64,000 bases of DNA. Origin: CAWFXC01 sp963819735. GTDB taxonomy: Bacteria; Actinomycetota; Acidimicrobiia; IMCC26256; DASPTH01. The notes beneath the pieces were generated by a model that was given only the letters and a program-made list of their open reading frames with translations, made no database searches and had not been told where the DNA came from. The position numbers and the translations under genes were made by a program. This document shows positions 35,941 to 44,700 of this stretch, piece by piece. How positions within the stretch are numbered: the stretch's first letter is position 1; each line of letters begins with the position of its first letter. The DNA is taken from assembly GCA_963819735.1 (NCBI GenBank), contig CAWFXC010000002.1, positions 186,001-250,000 on the forward strand, given 5' to 3'.

Positions 35941-36411
35941 ATGGATCCGTCCCATCTCTCCCAGCAGGCCCACGATCGGCTCGAGGAAGAGCTCGCCGAG
36001 CGCTCGGGCCCCCGGCGGCGGGAGATCTCGGCTTGGATCGAGCGCGCGCGTGAGCACGGCGATATCAAGGAGAACGCCGACTACGACGCAGCCAAGAACG
36101 AGCAGGGCCACAACGAGGCCCGCGTCCGGCAACTCGAGGAGCTCCTGCGCACGGCCGTCGTCGTCGAAGGACCGGCGGGCGACGTCGTCGCGCCCGGCAC
36201 CATCGTGGAGATCCGCATGGAGGGTGACGACGACACCACGCAGTACCTCGTCGGCTCGATCGAGGAGCGCAGCGACGAGTTCGAAGTGCTGTCGACGTCG
36301 TCGCCGTTGGGGCAGGCCCTGCTCGGCCACGGTCCCGGCGACTCGGTGAGCTACGCGGGGCCGCGCCGCACATTCGACGTCGCGATCGTGAGCGTGCGAC
36401 CGGTCGGTTGA
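35941..36411 (+). CDS. greA: Transcription elongation factor GreA, 156 aa
   Basis: Rescues backtracked RNA polymerase by stimulating transcript cleavage. The N-terminal coiled coil carries the acidic tip region REHGDIKENADYDAAKNEQG. The C-terminal FKBP-like domain contains PGTIVEIRM and the SPLGQALLGHGPGDSVSYAG signature. Length is normal. ATG 35941 lies 51 bp after the YceI-like gene, with the next gene 5 bp downstream. Confidence 0.95.
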   Translation: MDPSHLSQQAHDRLEEELAERSGPRRREISAWIERAREHGDIKENADYDAAKNEQGHNEARVRQLEELLRTAVVVEGPAGDVVAPGTIVEIRMEGDDDTTQYLVGSIEERSDEFEVLSTSSPLGQALLGHGPGDSVSYAGPRRTFDVAIVSVRPVG

Positions 36412-36415
36412 GCAC

Positions 36416-37063
36416 GTGAACCTGGTCGGGCACGTTGCGGTGGCACTTCCCGGCCGGGAGCCGGCCCCGTCGACCGAGTTCCTGGTCGGCTGCATGCTCC
36501 CCGATCTCGCGGCGATCGCGCGCGTGCGATTGAGCCGGCCGACGGGCCCGCTCGGCGACGGTGTCGCGTTCCACCACACGTGCGATGCCGCATTCCACGA
36601 ATCGGAGTGGTTCCGGTCGCGCAACGTCGAGCTGCGCGACGCCCTGCTTGCATCGGGCGTCGATCACGGGCCCGCCCGCGCGTGTGCACACGCGGGGGTC
36701 GAAATGGTGCTCGACGGCGCACTCATGGCCGATCCCGAGGTCGACACGCACGCGCGCGCCACGCTCCTGGCCGTCGACACCGGCGCCGATGCACTCGAGC
36801 CGTTGGCCGCGCCGGAGGCGCGCGCGATGTGGACCGAGCGGCTGCACTTGATCGGGAAGTCCCTCGATCCCGGCCGCTACGCCGATCCGCAGTTCGTGGC
36901 CGAGCGACTCCAGCGCATGACGTCGAGGCGCCGCCGCATCGAGCTGCGCATCGAACAGGTCGACGCGGTCGCAGACACGCTGGCGCGGTTCCAGCCCGGC
37001 ATCGACGCCGACTCCGCCGCGGTGGTGGCGAGCGTCGCCCGGGCCGCGCGCGTCGACACCTGA
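36416..37063 (+). CDS. Unknown protein resembling ACP phosphodiesterase-like proteins, 215 aa
   Basis: All-helical soluble protein. The opening MNLVGHVAVAL with LVGCMLPDLAAIARVRL, plus FHHTCDAAFH and a later AHAGVEMVLDGALM, give scattered His/Asp residues of a metal-dependent helical hydrolase type, similar in layout to AcpH-like proteins. The resemblance is weak, so function is left open. GTG 36416 follows the greA stop by 4 bp, so the two are co-transcribed. Confidence 0.6.
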   Translation: MNLVGHVAVALPGREPAPSTEFLVGCMLPDLAAIARVRLSRPTGPLGDGVAFHHTCDAAFHESEWFRSRNVELRDALLASGVDHGPARACAHAGVEMVLDGALMADPEVDTHARATLLAVDTGADALEPLAAPEARAMWTERLHLIGKSLDPGRYADPQFVAERLQRMTSRRRRIELRIEQVDAVADTLARFQPGIDADSAAVVASVARAARVDT

Positions 37064-37110
37064 CCCGCACGGAACCTGGTCACCGAATCGGTCGTCGAAT
37101 CGGTGGGAAG

Positions 37111-38679
37111 TCAGTGGGCGGGTGCGCCCCATCCGCCACCGCCGGGCGTCAGGATGCGGAGCACGTCACCCGGTTGCAGTGTGAACGTGCATTTGTCGGG
37201 GAGCGGCTTGGCGCGTTGCTCGTCGCCGCCCGGCAGCAGCCAGTTCTCCCCCGTCGCGCCCGGGCCGCCACCCGCGAGTCCCCACGGCCGGCTGCGGCGC
37301 CGCTCGGTGACGAGTGAGACGGTGACCGCCACCAGCGCTTCGAGCTCGCGGACGATCCCTTCGCCACCCCGGTAGGCGCCGACACCACCGCTGCCCCGCC
37401 GGAGGGTGTAGCGGCGCACCCGCATCGGCAGCGCGCGCTCGAACGCCTCCACCGGCGTGTCGAGCGTGTTGGTCATCGCGGTGTGCACCCCGCTCATGCC
37501 GTCGGCCCACGGCCGCGCGCCCTGCCCGCCGCCGATCGTCTCGTAGTAGACCCATTGGCCGTCGCCTCGGGTACCGCCGTCGCCGCCCAACAGCACGTTG
37601 TTCATCGTGCCCTGCCCCGCTGCGCCGACTCGCTCGGGCACCGCGAGCGCCAGCGCACCGAGGCAGACGTCGGCCACGCGTTGGCTCACCTCGACGTTCC
37701 CCGCGCCCACCGCGACCGGCGGTGTGGCCGCGACCACGCTCCCGCGCGGCGCGACGACCCGCACGGGGCGCATGGCGCCGCCGTTCGCCGGGATCGTCGG
37801 ATCGCACGCGGCGCGCACCGCGAACGCGACTGCGCTCACGGTCACGGCTTCGACTGCGTTCACGTTGCCCGCCCGTTGCGCGTCGGTGCCGGTGAAGTCG
37901 AAGGTGACGTGTTCACCTTCGACGCTCAGAGTGAGCACGATGCGGCTCGGGGTCTGCTGTTCGGGGCGGGGCCCGGCGGAATCGAGCACGTCCTCGAAGC
38001 GCCACTGCGCATCGGGCAAGCCGGCGAGCGCGGCGCGCATGCGCCGCTCGCCGTAGTCGAGGATCTCGGCGAGCGCATCGGTGCCGCCGAGGCGCGTGAC
38101 CAGATCGGCGAAGCGTCGCGCGCCCAGCCGATTCGCCCCGCGTTGGGCGTCGAGGTCGCCGCGTCGCTCCTCGGGCGTTCGCGACGCGGCCACGATCCGC
38201 GCTTCCACCTCCGCGTCGAGCGGAGCCGGGGAGATGCGAAGACCCTCTTCGTCGATGGTGAGCGCGGCGGGTGGCATCGAGCCAGGCGCGATGCCGCCGA
38301 CGTCGGCGTGATGGGCCCGGTTGGCCACCCAACCCACGAGTCCACCGTCGACGAACACCGGGGCGACGAGCGTGATGTCGTTGAGGTGCGTGCCCCCGGC
38401 GAACGGGTCGTTGAGCACGAGCTGCATTTCGGGTTCCGGCCGACCCGCCACCGCGTCGATCGCCGCGGCCACCGACGCGGGCATCGACCCGAGATGGATC
38501 GGGATGTGCTCGGCCTGGGCCAGCAGCTCGCCGCCCGCGGTGAACAGCGCGGCGGAGCAGTCGGCCCGCTCCTTGATGTTGGGGCTGTAGGCCGAGCGTC
38601 GCAGGACCGCACCCATCTCGTCGGCGACCGACGCGAGCCGCGAGATCAGGATCTGCAGCGATGCCGGGTCGAGGCTCAT
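37111..38679 (-). CDS. hyuB: Hydantoinase B/oxoprolinase-type subunit, 522 aa
   Basis: Subunit of an ATP-dependent N-methylhydantoinase, 5-oxoprolinase or acetone/acetophenone carboxylase-like complex. HyuB features are SAYSPNIKERADCSAALFT, AEHIPIHLGSMPASV, VLNDPFAGGTHLNDIT and YETIGGGQGARPWADG, with a Gly-rich C-terminus (RILTPGGGGWGAPAH). The N-terminus is set by ATG 38679, which overlaps the hyuA stop by four bases (ATGA), as expected for obligate partners. The substrate cannot be told from sequence. Confidence 0.9.
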   Translation of the reverse strand: MSLDPASLQILISRLASVADEMGAVLRRSAYSPNIKERADCSAALFTAGGELLAQAEHIPIHLGSMPASVAAAIDAVAGRPEPEMQLVLNDPFAGGTHLNDITLVAPVFVDGGLVGWVANRAHHADVGGIAPGSMPPAALTIDEEGLRISPAPLDAEVEARIVAASRTPEERRGDLDAQRGANRLGARRFADLVTRLGGTDALAEILDYGERRMRAALAGLPDAQWRFEDVLDSAGPRPEQQTPSRIVLTLSVEGEHVTFDFTGTDAQRAGNVNAVEAVTVSAVAFAVRAACDPTIPANGGAMRPVRVVAPRGSVVAATPPVAVGAGNVEVSQRVADVCLGALALAVPERVGAAGQGTMNNVLLGGDGGTRGDGQWVYYETIGGGQGARPWADGMSGVHTAMTNTLDTPVEAFERALPMRVRRYTLRRGSGGVGAYRGGEGIVRELEALVAVTVSLVTERRRSRPWGLAGGGPGATGENWLLPGGDEQRAKPLPDKCTFTLQPGDVLRILTPGGGGWGAPAH

Positions 38680-40547
38680 GACCGGCGGAGGATCCAGGCG
38701 CCCGTCGGCCCGGGCCGGGCGGTCCAGCCCGCCGGGATCCAGACGGTGCAGTCGGGTTCCACCACTACTTGCGGGCCCGCCACGGTGGCCCGCTCGACCA
38801 CCGGAAGGTCCTCGATCCGTAACGGCGCGGGCCTCGTGGCCCGGGCCCGGAGCGCGACGACCTCGATCGGCGCGTCGGCCCGGGCGAAGCCGTTGCGGCG
38901 CTCGTGCTCGGCGGGGAAGTCCTCGGGTTCGCGCACCGTGAGCTCGTGGCTCTGCCCCCGGTACCGGCAGTCGACGAACGATTCGACCGCCGAATCCACC
39001 GAATCCCCGGCCGAATCCACCGAATCCACCGAATCGCCCGCCGATTCGTTCCGACGGAAACCACCCACCGCATCCCGCGCGCGGTCGGCGAGGGCGCGGC
39101 GCGCCGCCGTCAGCCCCACGAGCGACGACGGGGTGGCCCACGTGCGGACCAGCTCGCGCTCCCGCGGCGACGACACCAACCCCACCGCGGAGAACACGCC
39201 CGCGCGCGGCGGCACGATCACCGCCGGCATCCCGAGCGCGTCGGCCACCGCACACGCGTGCAACGGCCCGGCTCCGCCGAACGCGACCAGGGCGAGATCC
39301 CGGGGATCGACGCCCTGCTCGACCGTGACCACCCGGACCGCCCGTTCCATCGCCGCGTCGACCACGCTGACCACTCCCTCGGCCGACACCCCGGCCCGGT
39401 CGATCGCGTCACGGGCCGCGCCGGCGTCGAGGCGGCCGAGCCCGGCGAACGCGGCGTCGGCCGGGATCCGGCCCAGCAGGAGGTCGGCATCGGTGACCGT
39501 CGGCCGCTCCCCGCCCCTTCCGTAACACGCGGGTCCCGGGCGGGCGCCGGCGCTCTGCGGCCCGACGGTGAGTGCACCACCGGCGTCGAGCGCGGCGATC
39601 GAACCGCCACCGGCCCCGATCGTGTGCACGGCCAACGCAGGCAACCGGATCGGGAATCCGGCCACCACCCGCGTCGACGACGGCGCCGGCACGCCGCCCT
39701 GCACCAGACACACGTCGGTGCTCGTGCCGCCCATGTCGAACGCGACTGCGTCGGGGAACCCGCACGCCACGGCCACCGCGGCGGCGGCCCGCACCCCGGC
39801 GGCCGGGCCCGACAGCAGCAGCGACGCCGGATGGTCGGCGGCGTCAGCTACCGGCACCAGTCCTCCGGCCGACGTCATCACCAACACTTCGCGTGCGAGC
39901 GGCACGAGCGCCTGCAAGTACGAGCGGCACACCGATTGCAGCGCGGCGTCGGCGACCGTCGTGACCATCCGCTCGTACTCGCGGAATTCCGGCGACACCT
40001 CGTGCGAACACGTCACATTCCTCGCACCCCGTTCGCGCAGTCGCGCCGCGACTGCGCGCTCGTGCTCCGCATCGAGGTCGGCGTGCAACAGGCACACCGC
40101 GACCGCGTCGACACCAGCGTCGATCGTCGGGACCTCACCGTCGAACGGTTCGACCTCGCGTCCGAACCCGTCGAGGCGGCCGCCCACCTCGTACCGCAGC
40201 GAGCGATCGACCAGGGGCGCCGGCCGATCCACGTGCGCGTCGTACAACGACGGCCGCGCCTGACGGGCGATCTCGATCACGTCAGCGAACCCGCGGTTGG
40301 TCACCAGCGCGACGCGCCCGAGGCGGCGTTGCAGCAACGCGTTGGTGGCGACCGTCGTCCCGTGGGCGAGCAGCTCCGGCGGTTCGCCGCCGTCGTTGCC
40401 ATCGAGCCCCGCGACCACGGCATCGAGCGCATCGCGCACCGCGAGCGCCGGCTCATCTCCCGTGGACGGGACCTTGACGACCCGGCCGTCGGCAGTGACG
40501 AGATCGGTGAACGTGCCGCCGGTGTCGATCCCCACTCGCATGTGCAC
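38676..40547 (-). CDS. hyuA: Hydantoinase A/oxoprolinase-type subunit, 623 aa
   Basis: ASKHA-fold ATP-binding partner of HyuB. Motifs are VGIDTGGTFTDLVTADG (phosphate 1), AHGTTVATNALLQR, AFDMGGTSTDVCLVQGG and VAFGGAGPLHACAVADALG. Somewhat shorter than typical HyuA (about 680). Between the core and the C-terminal domain lies a low-complexity stretch ESAGDSVDSVDSAGDSVDS encoded by short DNA repeats. ATG 40547 or the ATG two codons later may be used. hyuA-hyuB form a two-gene operon; a solute transporter or second enzyme is not adjacent. Confidence 0.9.
   Translation of the reverse strand: MHMRVGIDTGGTFTDLVTADGRVVKVPSTGDEPALAVRDALDAVVAGLDGNDGGEPPELLAHGTTVATNALLQRRLGRVALVTNRGFADVIEIARQARPSLYDAHVDRPAPLVDRSLRYEVGGRLDGFGREVEPFDGEVPTIDAGVDAVAVCLLHADLDAEHERAVAARLRERGARNVTCSHEVSPEFREYERMVTTVADAALQSVCRSYLQALVPLAREVLVMTSAGGLVPVADAADHPASLLLSGPAAGVRAAAAVAVACGFPDAVAFDMGGTSTDVCLVQGGVPAPSSTRVVAGFPIRLPALAVHTIGAGGGSIAALDAGGALTVGPQSAGARPGPACYGRGGERPTVTDADLLLGRIPADAAFAGLGRLDAGAARDAIDRAGVSAEGVVSVVDAAMERAVRVVTVEQGVDPRDLALVAFGGAGPLHACAVADALGMPAVIVPPRAGVFSAVGLVSSPRERELVRTWATPSSLVGLTAARRALADRARDAVGGFRRNESAGDSVDSVDSAGDSVDSAVESFVDCRYRGQSHELTVREPEDFPAEHERRNGFARADAPIEVVALRARATRPAPLRIEDLPVVERATVAGPQVVVEPDCTVWIPAGWTARPGPTGAWILRRS
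38988..39048 (-). repeat. In-frame Ser/Asp-coding microsatellite inside hyuA
   Basis: Repeated CCGAATCCA-type 9-mers and variants encode the DSVDS units of HyuA. The units stay in frame and lie in a linker between domains, so copy-number changes would alter linker length without destroying the protein. Confidence 0.7.
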
Positions 40548-40622
40548 GTCAGGTTCGCGCGTGCGTCCGACACCCGCGGCGATCGGCGGCGCCGCCCCGG
40601 CGGCCCACGATCGGTCGGCTAC

Positions 40623-41126
40623 CTACCCCACACCGTTGGGCTCGAGCGCCTGCAGGAGATAGCCGCGTGCCCGGACGGTGCGCACCTCGAGCCCCAGGGT
40701 CGAGATCCGCCGCCGGAGCCGCAGCATGTGCACGTCGAGCGCGTTGCGGGTGGGACTCCCGCCCGGCCACGCCCGCCGCACCAGCGTGTCACGCCCGACG
40801 ACCGCGTTGAACCGGTCGATCAGCGCGGCGGCGAGCGCCCGTTCGACCGGCGACAGCGTGACCCAGCGACCGCGGTACCGCAGCAGGCCGTCGTCGTCGA
40901 CGCTGGGTGCGACCGCGGCGCGGCCGGCGCGCGAGGCGAGCGTCGACACCCGCACCCGCAGGTCGTCCTCGGCGGCCGGGAGCCGGATCCAGTCTTCGAG
41001 CGGATCGACGGGCTCGGGTGCGGCGAGGTCCTCGCCCACCAGCAGGAGCCGGGGCGCCCCCGCCGCCCGCAGTCGTTCGAGCCGCTCAGTCTCTTCGGGC
41101 CAGCGCACCAGGACGACGTCGGTCAT
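40623..41126 (-). CDS. Orphan winged-helix regulator (OmpR/PhoB C-domain) with atypical N-domain, 167 aa
   Basis: The C-terminal 95 residues form an OmpR-type winged helix: LSPVERALAAALIDRFNAVV, the recognition region NALDVHMLRLRRRI and VRTVRARGYLLQALEP. The N-terminal ~70 residues are too short for a receiver and show no phospho-accepting Asp pocket, so regulation by phosphorylation is unlikely. This layout recalls orphan regulators such as GlnR, but kinship is not claimed. No kinase gene is adjacent. Direct repeats 11 bp apart lie 23 bp upstream of its ATG, suggesting autoregulation. Confidence 0.78.
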   Translation of the reverse strand: MTDVVLVRWPEETERLERLRAAGAPRLLLVGEDLAAPEPVDPLEDWIRLPAAEDDLRVRVSTLASRAGRAAVAPSVDDDGLLRYRGRWVTLSPVERALAAALIDRFNAVVGRDTLVRRAWPGGSPTRNALDVHMLRLRRRISTLGLEVRTVRARGYLLQALEPNGVG

Positions 41127-41148
41127 CTGCGCACCGTAGAGAGGGTTC

Positions 41149-41167
41149 GTTACGCCTTTGTTACGCC
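41149..41167. promoter_or_regulatory. 11-bp-spaced direct repeat, candidate OmpR-type operator
   Basis: GTTACGCC occurs at 41149-41156 and 41160-41167, exactly 11 bp apart, in the 109-bp gap between the divergent winged-helix and MarR genes. Spacing and position fit a tandem site for the OmpR-type regulator encoded next to it. Confidence 0.5.
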
Positions 41168-41222
41168 CCGGTGAATGCCGGCTTGCCCACGGTCAACATA
41201 GTTAGGACCACGAACTGTTCGC

Positions 41223-41228
41223 TACACT
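41223..41228 (+). promoter_or_regulatory. -10 element of a probably leaderless MarR-ABC promoter
   Basis: TACACT ends 7 bp before the GTG start of the MarR-family gene, which puts the expected transcription start at the start codon. No ribosome site precedes the GTG and no convincing -35 is seen. Confidence 0.45.
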
Positions 41229-41235
41229 TCCCATC

Positions 41236-41706
41236 GTGATCAGCGACCAGGACGTTCTCACGTTGGCGCGCCTCGCGCGGGTGCTCGAACGCGCCTGTAC
41301 CGACCTCACCCTGGCCCAGTACCGGCTGCTCGCGCTGATCGGCGACGGCGAGGAACGGGCCAGTCAGCTGGCCGGCCAGCTCGCCCTCACCAAGCCCACG
41401 GTCTCCGCCACCGTCGACACCCTCGTCGAACGCGGACTGGTCGAACGGGCGTCGGTCCAGGGCGACCGCCGCGGTGTCCGCCTGGTGGTGACCGCACCGG
41501 GGCTCAGCGCGCGCCGCGACGCCGAGCTCGCCATGCAGTCCCGGCTCGACGACGTCCTCGCTCGCGTCGCCGACAGCGCACTGGTCGAACAGGCACTCGC
41601 GCAGTTGCGCTCCGCCCTCGACGAGCGGCGTGAGGAACGACGGGCGCAGCATCGCGACGCAAGCGAGGGCGACCGGTCATGGCGCCCGGAACCGCAGCGT
41701 CGGTGA
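41236..41706 (+). CDS. MarR-family transcriptional regulator, 156 aa
   Basis: Winged-helix dimeric repressor type. DLTLAQYRLLALIGDGEERA, SQLAGQLALTKPTVSATVDT (recognition helix) and GLVERASVQGDRRGVRLVVT (wing) are visible, with dimerisation helices at both ends and a polar C-terminal tail. Such proteins often control an adjacent exporter. Here the stop lies 28 bp inside the downstream ABC exporter gene, so the two are co-expressed and the exporter is the likely target. The inducer is unknown. Confidence 0.88.
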   Translation: MISDQDVLTLARLARVLERACTDLTLAQYRLLALIGDGEERASQLAGQLALTKPTVSATVDTLVERGLVERASVQGDRRGVRLVVTAPGLSARRDAELAMQSRLDDVLARVADSALVEQALAQLRSALDERREERRAQHRDASEGDRSWRPEPQRR

Positions 41707-44700
41707 GCGCACCCGCGCCCACGATGCCCACGCAGAACGGAGCGGTGCCAGGCACTCCGTCATCCTCACGCGGCGGGTGGATCCGCAAGCTGTGGCCGTT
41801 CCTGGCCCGCCACAAGCGCAAGGTGTTCATCGCCTTCGGCGTGGCGATCGGCACCACGCTCATCACCACCGCGATCCCGCTCGTCGAGCGCGCGGTCATC
41901 GACGGCGTCATCGAGACGCAACAGCGCTCGCTCTGGCCACTCCTCGCGCTGCTGGTCGGCCTCGGCGTCGTCAACTTCGTGCTGTCGTACATCCGGCGGT
42001 TCATCGGCGGCCGCTACGCGTTCGACGTGCAACACGACCTGCGCACCGCGATCTTCGAGCGGCTCCAACGGCTCGACTTCGCCCATCACGACCAGCTCCC
42101 CACCGGTCAGATCGTCTCGCGCGCGAGCTCCGACCTCGCCCTGGTCCAGGCGCTGCTGAGCTTCCTGCCCCTCGTCACCAGCAACGTGATCCTGCTCTTC
42201 CTGTCGGTGATCGTGATGCTCGTGCTCTCGCCGACGCTCACGCTCATCGCCCTCGCCACGATCCCCGCCCTGCTGGTCGTGTCCCTCAAGTTGCGCACGA
42301 CGATGTTCCCGGCGCAGTGGGACTCGCTGCAGCGCGCCGGCGAAGTCGCCGGCGTCGTCGACGAAGCGGTCAGCGGCGTCCGCGTGGTCAAGGGCTTCGG
42401 CCAGGAAGACCGCGAGCTCGCCGGCCTCACTGACGCGGCCGAGGGCCTGTACCGCTCGAACGTGCGGACGGTCCGCCTGCAGGCCCGCTATTCGTCGGCG
42501 CTGCAGGCGATCCCCGTGCTCGGGCAGGTCGGTGTGTTGGCCCTCGGTGGATGGCTGGCGATCCAGGGGCAGATCTCGATCGGCACGTTCCTGGCCTTCT
42601 CGACGTACCTCGTGCAACTGCTCGCCCCGGTTCGCATGTTCGCGGGCATGGTGGCGATCGCGCAGCAGGCCCGCGCCGGCGTCGAACGCATCTTCGAGCT
42701 GCTCGACTCCAACCCCGTGGTCACCGAGCGACCGGACGCCGTACCCCTCGTCGTGCAACCCGGTCGCGGGGAGGTCGTGGTCGACCACGTCACCTACGGC
42801 TACCTCCGCTCGGAGCCTGTGCTGCGCGACTTCACGCTGCGCGTCGCGCCGGGCGAGACCGTGGCCCTGGTAGGTGCGTCCGGTTCGGGCAAGAGCACGG
42901 TGAGCCTGCTCCTCCCCCGCTTCTACGACGTGCAGAGCGGCAGCATCACGATCGACGGCGTCGACGTGCGCGACGTCACCCTCGACTCCCTCCGGAGCGA
43001 GATCGGTGTCGTGTTCGAGGACGCGTTCCTCTTCTCCGATTCAGTGCGCAGCAACATCGCGTACGGTCGACCCGACGCCACCGACGACGACGTGATGCGC
43101 GCCGCGCGCGTCGCCGGCGCCCATCAATTCATCACCGAGCTGCCCGACGGCTACGACACCACGGTCGGGGAACGGGGCCTCACCCTGTCGGGCGGCCAAC
43201 GCCAACGCATCTCGATCGCACGCGCCGTCCTCACCGATCCGCGCGTGCTCGTGCTCGACGACGCCACCTCGTCGGTCGACGCGCGGACCGAGGAACAGAT
43301 CCACGCGACGCTGCGCGAGATCATGACCGGCCGTACCACCGTGCTCATCGCGCACCGCCGATCCACCCTCCGGCTCGCCGATCGCATCGTCGTCGTCGAA
43401 CACGGCCGGATCGTGGCCGACGGCACGCACGAGAGCCTCCTCGCCACGTCCGACACCTACCGGACGCTCCTCGCCGGGCCCACCGGGGGCGACGAGGAGG
43501 ACCGCGTGACCGACATCGATGGCACCGGCGATGGCACCGGCGTCGACGCCGGTATCGACGAAGCCCAGCTCGACGACGCCGAGGCCGAGTTCGAGCTCGC
43601 CGCCGCCACCGGTGCGGACGGCGACGAGCCGACGATCACCCCGTCGCTGTGGATCCGCGCCGACGACGACGAACAGTCCGGGGCACCGGGCCAGCCGACG
43701 GTCCGCGCCTTCGTCGCCCAGGCCGGCGCCGGCGGGACGGTGGCGCGCAACAACATCAGCGGAGGAGGCGCGGGCCGGGGGCGTGGCCCCGCGTTCGCGC
43801 TCGCCCCCACCCCGGAACTGCTCGCCAAGGTCGCCGCCCTGCCGCCGGCCGACGACGAGCCCGACATCGACGTCGCCGCCGAGGCCGCGGCGAGCGAGCA
43901 CTTCCGCCTGCGAGAGTTCCTGCGGCCCTACCGACGGCCCCTGCTCATCGGGTTCGCGATGATCGTGCTCGACACGCTGCTCACGCTCGCGGGCCCGTTC
44001 CTCGTGCAGCAGGGCCTGAACAACGGGGTGCAGCAACAGTCCGAGACCGCGCTGTGGACCGCGTCACTGCTGTTCCTCGCGGCCGCGCTCCTCGACTGGT
44101 TCGTGACCTGGGCCTACACCCGCTACACCGGCCGCACCGCGGAACGGTTGCTGTTCGCGCTGCGGATCCGGATCTTCTCCCACCTCCAACGCCTCGCGCT
44201 CGACTTCTACGACCGCGAGATGTCGGGGCGGATCATGACCCGTATGACCACCGACGTCGACGCGTTCTCGCAGCTGCTCGAGACCGGGCTCATCACCGCG
44301 CTGGTCAACATCATGAGCTTCCTCGGCGTGCTCGTGGTGCTCAGCCTGCTGAGCGCGCCGCTCATGCTCGGCGTGCTCGTGCTGGTGCCGCCGCTCATCA
44401 TCTCGACGGTGTGGTTCGGGCGACGCTCGGCCGTCGCGTACCGCAAGGCGCGGGAGTCGATCTCCACCGTCAACGCCGAGTTCCAGGAGAGCATCTCCGG
44501 GGTGCGTGAAGCCCAGGCCTACGTGCGCGAAGACCGCAACATCGACTCGTTCGAGGGCACCGCCGATCACTACCGGCAAGCGCGCGTGCGCACGCAGCGG
44601 CTCCAGGCGATCTACTTCCCGTTCATCCTCTTCCTCGCCACCTGCGGCGACGCCATCGTCCTCGGGCTCGGGAGTGTGCTCGTGCACGACGGCGCGATCG

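Noticed and set aside
37111..39255. 714-residue extended version of hyuB
   Set aside because: The extra N-terminal part overlaps hyuA and is Arg/Gly-rich nonsense; ATG 38679 overlapping the hyuA stop gives the canonical start.
41211..41219. LexA-like GAAC/GTTC pair (GAACTGTTC) before the MarR gene
   Set aside because: The half-sites are separated by one base instead of four, so it is not an SOS box.
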